Origin: Scybalenecus merdavium
GTDB taxonomy: Bacteria > Bacillota > Clostridia > Oscillospirales > Acutalibacteraceae
Length of the DNA stretch: 46,447 nucleotides
Direction of reading: 5' to 3'
NCBI GenBank assembly: GCA_018714405.1
Contig: DVNM01000008.1
Location: 1 to 46,447 of the forward strand
Part shown: positions 1-8,141 of the stretch, piece after piece
How positions within the stretch are numbered: the first letter of the stretch is position 1
How the letters are laid out: every line of letters begins with the position of its first letter
Notes under the pieces: generated by a model
Databases searched by the model: none
What the model saw: only the letters and a program-made list of their open reading frames with translations
What the model was told of the DNA's origin: nothing
Position numbers and translations under genes: made by a program

Positions 1-144
1 CTTCGACCGAACCTTCGACCGAACCTTCGACCGAACCTTCGACCGAACCTTCGACCGAACCTTCGACCGAACCTTCGACCGAACCTTCGACCGAGCCTTC
101 GACCGAACCTTCGACCGAACCTTCGACCGAACCTTCGACCGAGC
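1..144 (+). repeat. 12-bp tandem repeat, about 12 units, encoding PSTE
   Basis: The unit CTTCGACCGAAC repeats without indels from base 1 to about 144. The only variation seen is a GAA to GAG change in two units (near 94 and at 141-143). The unit is a multiple of three, so changes in copy number keep the frame. The array continues beyond the left edge of the window. Near-identity at the DNA level suggests recent expansion by slippage or recombination. Confidence 0.95.
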
Positions 145-356
145 CGACCGTAGCTCCGACTGAGCCCAGCACGGAAGCGCCGACCACGCCTTCTACCGAG
201 GCACCGAGCGTTTCCAACGTGGACAACAGCACGAAGTCTCCGGATACCGGTTCTGCATCTGACGCTGCCATCATGGTTTCTGCTATGATCGCATTCATCT
301 GTGCTTCCGGTGCTGCCGTTGTTTTCGTTAAAGGCAAAAAGCAGAAGGATTTCTAA
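1..356 (+). CDS. Repeat-rich sortase-anchored surface protein, C-terminal fragment
   Basis: Only the 3' end is in the window; the reading frame is open from base 3 and stops at TAA 354-356. The visible part begins with about twelve PSTE units, continues as a Pro/Thr/Ser/Glu-rich linker, and ends with a cell-wall sorting signal. That signal is an LPXTG-like motif (SPDTG, codons 237-251), a hydrophobic stretch of about 20 residues, and a positive tail (KGKKQKDF). Such tails are cut by a sortase and linked to peptidoglycan, and the PSTE region would act as a wall-spanning stalk. The functional domain lies outside the window, so its role cannot be told. A shared terminator follows and separates it from convergent upp. 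Confidence 0.85.
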   Translation, partial: STEPSTEPSTEPSTEPSTEPSTEPSTEPSTEPSTEPSTEPSTEPSTEPTVAPTEPSTEAPTTPSTEAPSVSNVDNSTKSPDTGSASDAAIMVSAMIAFICASGAAVVFVKGKKQKDF

Positions 357-370
357 GTAAATCTGCATAA

Positions 371-406
371 AAAATAAAGACTCCTGCGGGAGTCTTTATT
401 TTTTTG
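371..406. terminator. Bidirectional rho-independent terminator
   Basis: A near-perfect stem (AAATAAAGACTCC / GGAGTCTTTATTT) with a TGCG loop is flanked by an A run on the left and a T run on the right, so it can work in both directions. It lies between the plus-strand surface-protein gene and the convergent minus-strand upp gene. Confidence 0.9.
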
Positions 407-487
407 CTTTCTTCTATTAATCAAGCGGCCGCTTTAAACCGCAGCCGCTTTATTGCCTTATACCAGCGCCAAATCGTTTTACAACGA

Positions 488-1120
488 TTACAGTGTGCCG
501 AAAATTCGGTCGCCCGCATCCCCAAGGCCGGGTAAAATATAGCCTTTATCGTTCAACCGGTCATCTAATGCAGCACAATAAATGTCTACATCTTTATGCG
601 CCTGCTGCAGTGCCTGCAGACCATCCGGCGCAGCGATGACACACAAAAACCGAATGCTGCGCGGCATGCGCTTTTTGATTTGCGAAATGGCGTCAATGGC
701 CGAACCGCCCGTGGCCAGCATCGGGTCCAGCACAAACACATCGCGCTGTTCAATATCCGGCGGCAATTTGCAGTAATATTCCACCGGCAAAAGCGTTTCC
801 TCATCACGGTAAAGGCCGATATGTCCCACTTTTGCAGACGGAACCAGCGCCAGGGCGCCATCCAGCATGCCAAGCCCGGCGCGCAGGATCGGTACAAAGG
901 CCAGCGTTCGCCCGGCGATCACACGGCAATTTGCCTCGCCGCAAGGTGTTTTCACCTTTTTGTCTTCCAGCGGCAGGTCGCGCGTTGCCTCATACACAAT
1001 CAGCATGGCAATTTCATTGACAAGGCTGCGAAACTCCTTTGTGCCGGTATTTTCATCACGCAGTACGGCCAGCTTATGCTGCAAAAGCGGATGGTCCAGT
1101 ATAACGGTTTTTCGTTCCAT
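488..1120 (-). CDS. upp: Uracil phosphoribosyltransferase
   Basis: Converts uracil and PRPP to UMP in the cytoplasmic pyrimidine salvage pathway. The 210-residue length is normal for the family. It starts MERKTVILDHPLLQHK and carries the PRPP-binding loop VLDPMLATGGSA in the second half, followed by the uracil-binding C-terminal region ending GDAGDRIFGT. It is a single-gene unit: its own promoter lies at 1162-1190 and it converges on the terminator at 371-406. The start codon is preceded by AGGGGAG. Confidence 0.97.
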   Translation of the reverse strand: MERKTVILDHPLLQHKLAVLRDENTGTKEFRSLVNEIAMLIVYEATRDLPLEDKKVKTPCGEANCRVIAGRTLAFVPILRAGLGMLDGALALVPSAKVGHIGLYRDEETLLPVEYYCKLPPDIEQRDVFVLDPMLATGGSAIDAISQIKKRMPRSIRFLCVIAAPDGLQALQQAHKDVDIYCAALDDRLNDKGYILPGLGDAGDRIFGTL

Positions 1121-1161
1121 AAAACTCCCCTATTTCGGCGTAAACGCCCTTTATAACTTTT

Positions 1162-1190
1162 ATTATAGCATGAAGCATAGGTGAACACAA
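1162..1190 (-). promoter_or_regulatory. Sigma-A-type promoter of upp
   Basis: Read on the minus strand: -35 TTGTGT (1185-1190), 17-bp spacer, -10 TATAAT (1162-1167). It sits about 40 bases upstream of the upp start. Confidence 0.7.
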
Positions 1191-1217
1191 GCCTGTACGC
1201 ATCAGGAAAACAGGCAC

Positions 1218-1244
1218 AAAAAAACGCGCGTAAAAGCGCGTTTT
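1218..1244 (-). terminator. Terminator of the dlt-like operon
   Basis: The stem AAAACGCGC / GCGCGTTTT (1221-1229 / 1236-1244) has a 6-base loop and is followed on the minus strand by seven T residues. It begins 7 bases after the stop codon of the SGNH gene and closes the operon. Confidence 0.9.
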
Positions 1245-1250
1245 AAACAT

Positions 1251-2228
1251 TTAAATTTGATCTGTCTTTTTTAAGTACACTTCGTACAGATCTGACCAGG
1301 AGCTGTATTTCGGATCACCGCGCCGGTCAGCAAGCTTCGTATGCTCGGCCAGGTATTTACCCATATACTTCGTTACTTTTAAAGCACCGTTGATGTTTAA
1401 ATGGTCACCGCCGTCGTGCGTATCGGTTGCCCAGTCAATATTTATCTCGTCGGTAAGCAGATTAAAATCAATGTACTGAAGCCCATATGTATCGGCATAT
1501 TTTTGAATTACATTATGCTTTGCATAAGTGGAATTTTTCGGCGACGGTGCATTGTAAAGGATCAGCTGTGAGCCCTGTTCGGCGCAAAGATTACGGATCT
1601 TGTCCAAATAAAGCCGATTGGTCTGCAAAATATCAACTGTTTTGCTGGTCTTATGCATATATTCGCCGCCTTTGTAAGGCTTGATACTGCAGCGGTAATC
1701 AAACCCTTTTAGCGGGTCGGCATCACCGCTGACCTGCTGTCCTTGCAGCCAGTCGGTCAGCATGTTCTTCCAGTTGTTGTGATTTTTAAAAACGGGAAAT
1801 GCCCGCTGCAAAAGGCCCTCTGCCGTCAGCTGCAGCTGTTTTAAACGGCCGCCTGTTTTCCGGAACACAGCATTGCACTCCAGAAGAACGACCTGCGGCT
1901 TTTGTACCGCATAAATATCTTCCAGGTTATAATAGATCTGCTGCATACGCGTGCTGGGCGCAGCGCTCACAAAACCAGTAAAACCATAGCTATGGAAGAT
2001 TTCCATCGGTGAAATACTGGTGTACGTTTCACTGTCGCCGATCGCTAAGAAATCTACCGTGTTTGCTTCTTCATAATAGATTCCCTGTGCTATTTTCTCC
2101 GTTTTCGTAGCGGAATCAAAATCTGTAGCATATTTCGGTACAAAAAACACCGACAGACCTGTCAGAATCAAAACAAAGACCAACACAAACGCTAAAGGAC
2201 CAAGTGCCTTTTTGAATTTTTTCTTCAT
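1251..2228 (-). CDS. DltD/AlgJ-like membrane-anchored SGNH-fold protein
   Basis: About 325 residues. An N-terminal membrane anchor (about residues 9-30) is followed by an extracytoplasmic SGNH-hydrolase-like domain. Block I appears as AIGDSE (Ser66) and the C-terminal catalytic pair as GGDH (Asp275, His276). This matches the architecture of DltD, the partner of DltB in D-alanylation, and of AlgJ-type proteins. It is the last gene of the operon, 18 bases after the MBOAT gene. A TTG 12 bases upstream is in frame, but ATG 2228 is preferred because GGGTGATTTT lies just before it. By analogy it probably takes part in the final acyl transfer onto a surface polymer; this is inferred from family and context. 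Confidence 0.75.
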   Translation of the reverse strand: MKKKFKKALGPLAFVLVFVLILTGLSVFFVPKYATDFDSATKTEKIAQGIYYEEANTVDFLAIGDSETYTSISPMEIFHSYGFTGFVSAAPSTRMQQIYYNLEDIYAVQKPQVVLLECNAVFRKTGGRLKQLQLTAEGLLQRAFPVFKNHNNWKNMLTDWLQGQQVSGDADPLKGFDYRCSIKPYKGGEYMHKTSKTVDILQTNRLYLDKIRNLCAEQGSQLILYNAPSPKNSTYAKHNVIQKYADTYGLQYIDFNLLTDEINIDWATDTHDGGDHLNINGALKVTKYMGKYLAEHTKLADRRGDPKYSSWSDLYEVYLKKTDQI

Positions 2229-2246
2229 AAAATCACCCAATTCTTA

Positions 2247-3830
2247 TTAGAAGCCCGCATAGATCGGATCCACCGGCGCATAGCTGCCGCTGTAGGCACC
2301 AAACACCACAAGTCCGACGAGCAGGAGCATGTACGCTGAAAACCGCAAGGCAAGCGGCCTTTTGGAAAGTTCACTTCGAATAGACAGACCTTTTTCATGC
2401 AAAATGCCAACGACCAGCACGATCACCAGACCAACCAGACAGACGGCGTAGTCGTAAATGCTGAATTTCAGATCGAGCAGCGTACCATCTGTCAGAACGC
2501 GGAAGCTGAAATCCGTAAAGATAGAACGGATCATGCTGAGCGCTTCCAGCATGCGCGGCGCGCGGAAAATCAGCTCGCCAAAGAAGATAATCACCAGTGT
2601 TTTTGCGATCTGCAGTGCGCGGAACCAGCCGCTTTCCCGGTTGATCTTCAGCTTATTCGTAAGCTGAATGCTGTACGGTTCCAAAATGTTTTCCAGCAGG
2701 ATAATGACAAAATAATACATGCCGTAGGCAATAAACGTCCAGCCGGTACCATGCCAAAGGCCATTACAGATCCACACGCCAAAAAGCGCAAATGCAGACG
2801 GGATCACCTGACCAAAATGGTTTTTAAAGCGGCCTCGCGCCTTTTTGCCGACGTTTTTGACAAACTTGGTAAGTGAGATCGGGTAAAACACATAATCGCG
2901 GAAAAACGCACCCAGCGTAATGTGCCACCTGCGCCAGAATTCAGACGCAGACCGCGAGAAAAACGGCTGCCGGAAATTTTCAGGCAGTTTTACCCCGAAC
3001 ATTTCGCCTACACCGATTGTCATATCGATGCAGCCGGAAAATTCCATATAAAGCTGATAAGTATAGGCCACCGCGCCCAAAATAATGATCAGGCCGCCGT
3101 ATTTTTCATTGTGATCAAAGATCTCGCCGACGATGACGTTCAGACGGTCCGCAATGACGATTTTTTTGAAAAGCCCCCAGAGCACGCGGATAAAACCAGA
3201 CTCCAGGTTTTTGTAGCGAAGCGGCCTGCCGGCATACACATCTGCCGCGATTTGGTCATAACGGCAGATGGGGCCCTCCATCACGATCGGGAAAAACGAC
3301 AGAAAAAGCGCCACACGCCCCAGGTTTTCATCGGCACTGATTTTGCCGTTGTACACATCGGTAAGGTATGACACGGCCTGCAGCGTGTAAAACGAAATAC
3401 CGATCGGCGTGAGCAGATTCAGCTTCGGGAACACATCCGGCAGATGGAACAGATGAAACATCAGATTGAAATTATGACCAAAGAAGTCATAATACTTTAA
3501 AAAGGCCAAAATGCCGATATTGAGTACAATGCCAAACCACAAAAGCGCACGTTTTTTACGCACAAATGCGGCCTTCAGCGCCTTTTTGTCGGTCGCCGTT
3601 TTGCGGTCCAGCTTATACTGCATTTTACACTTTTCAATACCAAGCGCGAGCCCGTAAACGCTGAGCGTTGTGATGAACAGATAGACGATCAGCTTGCCGC
3701 TGAACAGCAGGATGAACCCATAGCTGAACACCAAAAGCCCCGCCCAGCGAAAACGCTTTGGCAGCAGCTGGTAACAAAACAGCGAAACCGGCAAAAACGC
3801 GCAAAGGAACAGTATGGAATTATATGCCAT
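2247..3830 (-). CDS. MBOAT-family O-acyltransferase (DltB/AlgI-like)
   Basis: Polytopic membrane protein of 527 residues with the MBOAT signatures: PIGISFYTLQ (142-151), FWRRWHITL with His303, and GLWHGTGW with the catalytic-type His360. MBOAT proteins of this class pass acyl groups from a carrier through the membrane to an extracellular acceptor: D-alanine to teichoic acid for DltB, acetyl to alginate for AlgI. The motifs look as close to AlgI as to DltB. It starts directly after the carrier-protein stop codon, with AGGAAGG from the carrier gene's end as ribosome site. Which acyl group and acceptor it uses cannot be read from the sequence. Confidence 0.9.
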   Translation of the reverse strand: MAYNSILFLCAFLPVSLFCYQLLPKRFRWAGLLVFSYGFILLFSGKLIVYLFITTLSVYGLALGIEKCKMQYKLDRKTATDKKALKAAFVRKKRALLWFGIVLNIGILAFLKYYDFFGHNFNLMFHLFHLPDVFPKLNLLTPIGISFYTLQAVSYLTDVYNGKISADENLGRVALFLSFFPIVMEGPICRYDQIAADVYAGRPLRYKNLESGFIRVLWGLFKKIVIADRLNVIVGEIFDHNEKYGGLIIILGAVAYTYQLYMEFSGCIDMTIGVGEMFGVKLPENFRQPFFSRSASEFWRRWHITLGAFFRDYVFYPISLTKFVKNVGKKARGRFKNHFGQVIPSAFALFGVWICNGLWHGTGWTFIAYGMYYFVIILLENILEPYSIQLTNKLKINRESGWFRALQIAKTLVIIFFGELIFRAPRMLEALSMIRSIFTDFSFRVLTDGTLLDLKFSIYDYAVCLVGLVIVLVVGILHEKGLSIRSELSKRPLALRFSAYMLLLVGLVVFGAYSGSYAPVDPIYAGF

Positions 3831-4061
3831 TTATCCTTCCTCTTGCAGACGCTGTACCATTGCCCAAAGTGCTTTTGCGGAGTTGAAGTTTTCAGGAACC
3901 AGATTGACCGGCGTGATCTCAATATCAAACGCATCCTCGAGCTCAGAAACGAGCGAGAGAATGGAAAACGAGTCCAAAATCGCGTTGTCGATCAGCTTGT
4001 CCTCCGTGGCATAATCCACGCCCGGTTTGATGTCTTCCAAAATTTCAATCAGTTCTTCCAT
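3831..4061 (-). CDS. Acyl/aminoacyl carrier protein (DltC-like)
   Basis: Acidic 76-residue carrier protein with the phosphopantetheine attachment motif DS at Asp30-Ser31 (AILDSFSI). It should carry a thioester-bound substrate from the adenylation enzyme encoded two genes upstream to the MBOAT protein encoded by the next gene. Length and acidity fit DltC and other discrete peptidyl/acyl carriers. The genes on either side abut it or are about 15 bases away, so it is co-transcribed. No fatty-acid synthesis gene is near, which favours a dedicated role in this operon. Confidence 0.9.
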   Translation of the reverse strand: MEELIEILEDIKPGVDYATEDKLIDNAILDSFSILSLVSELEDAFDIEITPVNLVPENFNSAKALWAMVQRLQEEG

Positions 4062-4076
4062 TTTTCTTACCCTTTC

Positions 4077-5249
4077 TTAATGAAAACTATTGTATTTATC
4101 AACCGCAATATGATCTCTTGCGATTTGATAGCCGTCTTTTTCTGAATAAAGCAGTACCGCCGGCAGGTCACGGCTCAAAAACAGTGCAATGCCTTCGGTC
4201 ACGGAGTAAGCGCCTGTCTTTTCAAAAACAAGCGTGTCGCCCGTCTGCAGCCCGTGAAACGGGTACTGCTTCACAAGCACATCGCTGACCGTGCAAAGGC
4301 TGCCGCAGATCGTCCACGCCGTTTCTTCCTCGCCGCGCGGCTGCAGGTGCACGATCGGCGGGTGCTTCATGGCCATCATCTGGCCATAGTAGTTGACTTG
4401 GTGGATGCCGCCGTTGATCAGGCAGTATGGCTGTGCGCCGTTGACCTTGGTGTCGACCACACCGGCAAAGTAATAGCCGCACTGCGCTGCAATATAGCGC
4501 CCCATTTCGAGCACGACCTCGCCGGAAAAACGCAGTGCCTGAAGCGCTTCGGTAAGGCCCGCAAGCAGCATATCGCCGACTTCTTCTTCCCCGTCAAAAT
4601 AACTGACCGGCAGGCCGGGGCCGTATTCGAGTTTTTCCGTTTCATAGCCATATTTTTCGCGCAGCGTGTCCACAAGGTCGTCCAGCTTTTTCAGTTCACG
4701 GCTGACCTTGGACGCAGCGCGTTTTTGCGTGCCGGTAAAATACTGCACACCCTCGATATGGATATACGGGCAGTCTGCACGGTGCGCAACGATCTCTTCC
4801 AGAACAGACTGGTCCATGCCGAACTGGTTGCCGTTGGAAAGCCGCAGCAGCACATGAATGGACAGCTGCATGCGGTTTGTGTACGCCGCAAACATTTGCC
4901 ACTGGCTGTAAGATTCCACCGTATAGACCGGATCGCCGCCGTAAGACTCCAAAACCGAACGGATGTCCTCAGCTTTTTTGTAAACACCGGAAAGAACGAT
5001 CTTGCCGGCCGGGATCTCGCTGCGCTCGCAAATGGCAAATTCACCCGGCGAGCATACCTCCAGCGCATCTACGGCAGGAAGGATGCGGTCGATCAGAAAC
5101 GGGTTTGCCTTCATAGCATAGCAGACCTTTGCCCTGCCCTGCAGTGCTGTTTTGATCTTCTCTACTTTTGCGCACAGCTCGTCTGTGTCAAACACATAAA
5201 ACGGTGTTTGAAATTCAGCCGCCGCACGCTTCATCTGATGCAGATCCAT
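4077..5249 (-). CDS. Fold-type III PLP-dependent decarboxylase (DapDC/ODC/BtrK-like)
   Basis: 390 residues with the alanine-racemase-fold decarboxylase pattern. PLP lysine Lys47 is in YAMKAN. Other motifs are EVCSPGEF (64-71), RLSNGNQFG, the phosphate-binding GPG (210-212), EMGRY (248-252), GSLCTVSD with the cross-subunit catalytic-type Cys319 and Asp323, and GAY (346-348). The Cys motif argues for a decarboxylase and against an alanine racemase. Known relatives decarboxylate diaminopimelate, ornithine or arginine; BtrK does so on a glutamyl group bound to a carrier protein. It is wedged between the adenylation gene (1-base gap) and the carrier gene, so I infer that it shapes the amino acid delivered by this operon. 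It is not an ordinary lysA: no lysine genes are nearby. Confidence 0.85.
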   Translation of the reverse strand: MDLHQMKRAAAEFQTPFYVFDTDELCAKVEKIKTALQGRAKVCYAMKANPFLIDRILPAVDALEVCSPGEFAICERSEIPAGKIVLSGVYKKAEDIRSVLESYGGDPVYTVESYSQWQMFAAYTNRMQLSIHVLLRLSNGNQFGMDQSVLEEIVAHRADCPYIHIEGVQYFTGTQKRAASKVSRELKKLDDLVDTLREKYGYETEKLEYGPGLPVSYFDGEEEVGDMLLAGLTEALQALRFSGEVVLEMGRYIAAQCGYYFAGVVDTKVNGAQPYCLINGGIHQVNYYGQMMAMKHPPIVHLQPRGEEETAWTICGSLCTVSDVLVKQYPFHGLQTGDTLVFEKTGAYSVTEGIALFLSRDLPAVLLYSEKDGYQIARDHIAVDKYNSFH

Positions 5250-5250
5250 T

Positions 5251-6762
5251 TTACATACCTCCGTTCATGGAAAGCAGCAGTTTGCGGTCCAGCTTACCGT
5301 TTGGTGTGACCGGCAGCGACTCCATCTTGTGGAATACGGACGGAATCATGTATACCGGCAGTTTTGCCGCAAGCTCCGCATACAGCGCGTCCTTCTCCGT
5401 CTCGCCCACATAAAAAGCGACGATACGGTTGCGCTTTGCGTCAAACACACAGCAGGCGCGCACAACACCCTGGCAGGAACCCATGGAACGTTCGATCTCT
5501 TCCAGTTCAATACGGTGCCCCATGTGCTTGATCTGAAAATCCTTGCGCCCGGCAAAAACCAAATCGCCGTCTGTGTTGTAATAAGCAAGGTCGCCGGTGC
5601 GGTAAATGGTTTCCGGGTAAGTGCGGTTGAGCGGATTTTGCACAAATGCCTTCGCCGTCTGCTGCGGCGCGTTGTAATAGCCAAGCGCCAGTGCCGTGCC
5701 GGCCACGCAGACCTCACCGGTCTGTTCCGGCGCCGTGATCAAATTATCGGTCTCGTCCAGCAAAAACACACGTTCGTTGGGGAACGGACGGCCGATCGGC
5801 AAAGATTCATCCTTTGCAAATTCGCGCTCGACCACATAGTAAGTACAGTTGCAGGTGATCTCCGTAGGGCCGTAAAGATTGACATAAAGCGCATCCGGCA
5901 GGTATTTGCGCCACTGGTTCAGGTGGCGGACCGGCATGGCCTCGCCGCTGAAGAGCACCTTGTTCACCGTTTGCGGCACCCGGTATGTAAAGCCTTTCAG
6001 CGTGGTGATCATGCAAAGCGCCGAAACGGCCCAGATCAGCGTAGTGACCTTGTGTTCACAAAGGTAATCGAGCAGCTGCACGGGGATGGAAAACATCTTT
6101 TTCGGAATGATAACCAGTTTTGCGCCGGTGCTGAAACAGCTGTAAATATCTTTTACGGAAACGTCAAAATCAAACGGGGCCTGATTGCCGATGACATCCT
6201 CGCCGGTGATGTGGAACAGCTCGGTAAAATAAGAAATAAAATCAATAACGGAACGGTGCGAAACCAGCACACCCTTCGGCACACCGGTAGAACCAGAGGT
6301 AAAGTTGCAGTAAAGCGGATCGGTATCTGCACTGCCGGTGCGGATCTGCGCCAGACGGCCGGGGCGGATCGGCGTGCTCAAAAGACTTTCAATGCTGTGT
6401 ACAGCACGCGTGTAACCGCTTTCTTTCAGCTTGCCCATGTGCGCCTCATCCGTTAAAACAAGGCGCGCATCTGTAACCGAAAGGATCTGTGCAATGCGGG
6501 ACGCCGGATGCTCCGGATTGACCATTACATAAAAGCAGCCGGCATAAACGATGCCCATAAAGGCGGTCAAAGCATCTACACTTTTTTCAGTAAACACAAT
6601 GACCGGGCTGCGCGGCGGCACCAGGCCGCACACGGCGCTGCCGACAGCCTGCGCAGACTGCAGAAGTTCGGCATAAGTACAGGATTTGTCAGGATCCTGC
6701 ACAGCGGTTTTAGAAGGGCTGCGCTTTGCCGCATGCTCCAAATATTCAAGTACGTTCGTCAT
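5251..6762 (-). CDS. Amino-acid-activating AMP ligase (DltA-like adenylation enzyme)
   Basis: Stand-alone 503-residue adenylation enzyme. Core motifs are A3 FTSGSTGVPK (154-163), A4 FDVSVKDIY (199-207), A5 YGPTE (298-301 region), A7 YRTGD (387-391), A8 near 405-425 and A10 PNGKLD with Lys490. Asp200 in A4 is the residue that binds the alpha-amino group in amino-acid-activating enzymes, so the substrate is probably an amino acid rather than a fatty acid. The motif LFCGE, whose Cys is linked to D-alanine selection in DltA, reads LFSGE here (Ser272). The substrate may therefore differ from D-alanine. It overlaps the kinase gene by 4 bases (ATGA), which suggests translational coupling. Product and cofactor use are inferred. 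Confidence 0.88.
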   Translation of the reverse strand: MTNVLEYLEHAAKRSPSKTAVQDPDKSCTYAELLQSAQAVGSAVCGLVPPRSPVIVFTEKSVDALTAFMGIVYAGCFYVMVNPEHPASRIAQILSVTDARLVLTDEAHMGKLKESGYTRAVHSIESLLSTPIRPGRLAQIRTGSADTDPLYCNFTSGSTGVPKGVLVSHRSVIDFISYFTELFHITGEDVIGNQAPFDFDVSVKDIYSCFSTGAKLVIIPKKMFSIPVQLLDYLCEHKVTTLIWAVSALCMITTLKGFTYRVPQTVNKVLFSGEAMPVRHLNQWRKYLPDALYVNLYGPTEITCNCTYYVVEREFAKDESLPIGRPFPNERVFLLDETDNLITAPEQTGEVCVAGTALALGYYNAPQQTAKAFVQNPLNRTYPETIYRTGDLAYYNTDGDLVFAGRKDFQIKHMGHRIELEEIERSMGSCQGVVRACCVFDAKRNRIVAFYVGETEKDALYAELAAKLPVYMIPSVFHKMESLPVTPNGKLDRKLLLSMNGGM

Positions 6763-8141
6763 GCTTTTTCTCCTTCGATCTGATTGGGTTTTGCCGCATC
6801 GAACGGCAGGTACAAAACGACCTTGTACAGGCCGCCGGTATTTTGGAACATGATACTGCCGCCGAGCTGGCGCGCGATCTTAACACAGATCTTATTGCCC
6901 AGGTTGCTGCTTTCGATCTTATCCAGGACCGGGTTGATTTTATTGACGACCGTCACGCAAAGATGGCTGGTCTGCACACGGCACTCCACATCTACAGGAA
7001 ATGTAAGGTCACCGTATTTTGCGATGTTGGAAAACACATTGTCAAAAATGCGGCGCAGCATTTCAACATCCACCAGCATATAGCCGTGCGGAAGCTGCAT
7101 ATCCATTTGCACCGTAAAGCCTTTTTGCTCCAGATCAAACAGCTGTTCACCCAGCATCTGTTCCAGGCAGACACCGGCTTCCAAGCGCTGCAGCTGCACA
7201 GGCAGCTGGTCGCTGCCGAAAATCATAAAGTAAGAAAACAGCTTGTCAGACAGGCTTTTCAGATGCAGTATTTTTTCTTTTACTTTTTCCACATATTGCT
7301 TTTCCTGTGCCTCGTCTTTGTACTGCCCCTGTTCCAAAATTTCAATATAGCCAAGCAAAGACGTCAGCGGCGTACGAATATCGTGCGACATGGAGGTGAT
7401 GAGTTCCCGGTTTGCCTCCCACGCTTCTTCACGTTCTTCAAGCCGCAAAATCAGGTAATTGCGCATCTGGTCCACATTTTTGGAAAGCGCCGTGATCTCG
7501 TCATTTTTGGCAACGGTAATGTGCTGCTTTAAGTTGCCGTTTGACACGGCATCCACTTCTTTAGACAAGCGAATGATACGCCCGTTGACACGCGTATTGT
7601 AGAAAATCACAATGGCCAAAAACAGCGCTGTGGCCAGTATATAGGAAAAGGCGTCGCCCAGATCCAACCAGCGCAGTTCCGTGAATTCAATAATAGATAC
7701 CCCGTAGGTCCCATCGGCAAACTGAACCGGATCGAGCTCGGTCGGATCATAGTAACTGGAATTGCTGTCGCCCGCACCGGAATAACTGCTTTCCTCATAC
7801 ACGCCGTCGTCCCACCAGCCGGATTCATACAAAGCATAACCTTCTTCATCACAGATGGACAGATACACATACTGGTGATTTTTTGTCCATCCGGCAAGCC
7901 GGCTGATATTTTGGGCAGAGACTTCATTTTCACGGACATATTTTCTGAGGGAATGGAGCAAGCGCTGTTCACGCGCGGCCATTTTCTCCTCACTGCAATA
8001 ATAGGTGTTGACCGTATAATTGGTCAGACTCTGCAGACCGTAAACACACAGAATTGCCGCACACGCCGCCGCCAGCAGAACCAGCAGTAACTTAAAACGC
8101 AGCGAGTAAAGCAGCTTTTTCTTGTTTCGTTTAATATTCAT
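6759..8141 (-). CDS. Membrane sensor histidine kinase with acidic extracellular domain
   Basis: 460 residues. TM1 is about 14-36, an extracellular domain about 37-163, and TM2 about 164-182. A HAMP-like linker follows, then the H-box SMSHDIRTPLT with His253, the N-box DNVFSNIAKYGD, and a shortened G region (LGNKICVKIARQLGG) without a clear DxGxG motif, as in some clostridial kinases. Residues 98-145 contain about 13 Asp/Glu and no Lys, Arg or His. That resembles acidic sensor surfaces which bind cationic peptides or divalent metals; this role is inference. Its 5' end overlaps the regulator gene by 11 bases, and it is co-transcribed with the modification genes it probably controls. Confidence 0.9.
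   Translation of the reverse strand: MNIKRNKKKLLYSLRFKLLLVLLAAACAAILCVYGLQSLTNYTVNTYYCSEEKMAAREQRLLHSLRKYVRENEVSAQNISRLAGWTKNHQYVYLSICDEEGYALYESGWWDDGVYEESSYSGAGDSNSSYYDPTELDPVQFADGTYGVSIIEFTELRWLDLGDAFSYILATALFLAIVIFYNTRVNGRIIRLSKEVDAVSNGNLKQHITVAKNDEITALSKNVDQMRNYLILRLEEREEAWEANRELITSMSHDIRTPLTSLLGYIEILEQGQYKDEAQEKQYVEKVKEKILHLKSLSDKLFSYFMIFGSDQLPVQLQRLEAGVCLEQMLGEQLFDLEQKGFTVQMDMQLPHGYMLVDVEMLRRIFDNVFSNIAKYGDLTFPVDVECRVQTSHLCVTVVNKINPVLDKIESSNLGNKICVKIARQLGGSIMFQNTGGLYKVVLYLPFDAAKPNQIEGEKA

Noticed and set aside
1..144. Direct repeats as a CRISPR array
   Set aside because: The unit is 12 bases without spacers and is in frame within a protein; no cas genes are near.
423..450. Hairpin AAGCGGC/GCCGCTT as a upp terminator
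   Set aside because: No T run follows it on either strand; the strong stem at 371-406 explains termination.
2229..2240. TTG start adding four residues to the DltD-like protein
   Set aside because: ATG 2228 has the better-placed ribosome site and begins a normal Lys-rich signal-anchor N terminus.
4077..5249. Calling the gene lysA (diaminopimelate decarboxylase) or an alanine racemase
   Set aside because: The context is a dlt-like operon, not lysine synthesis, and the Cys319 decarboxylase motif argues against a racemase. The substrate is left open.
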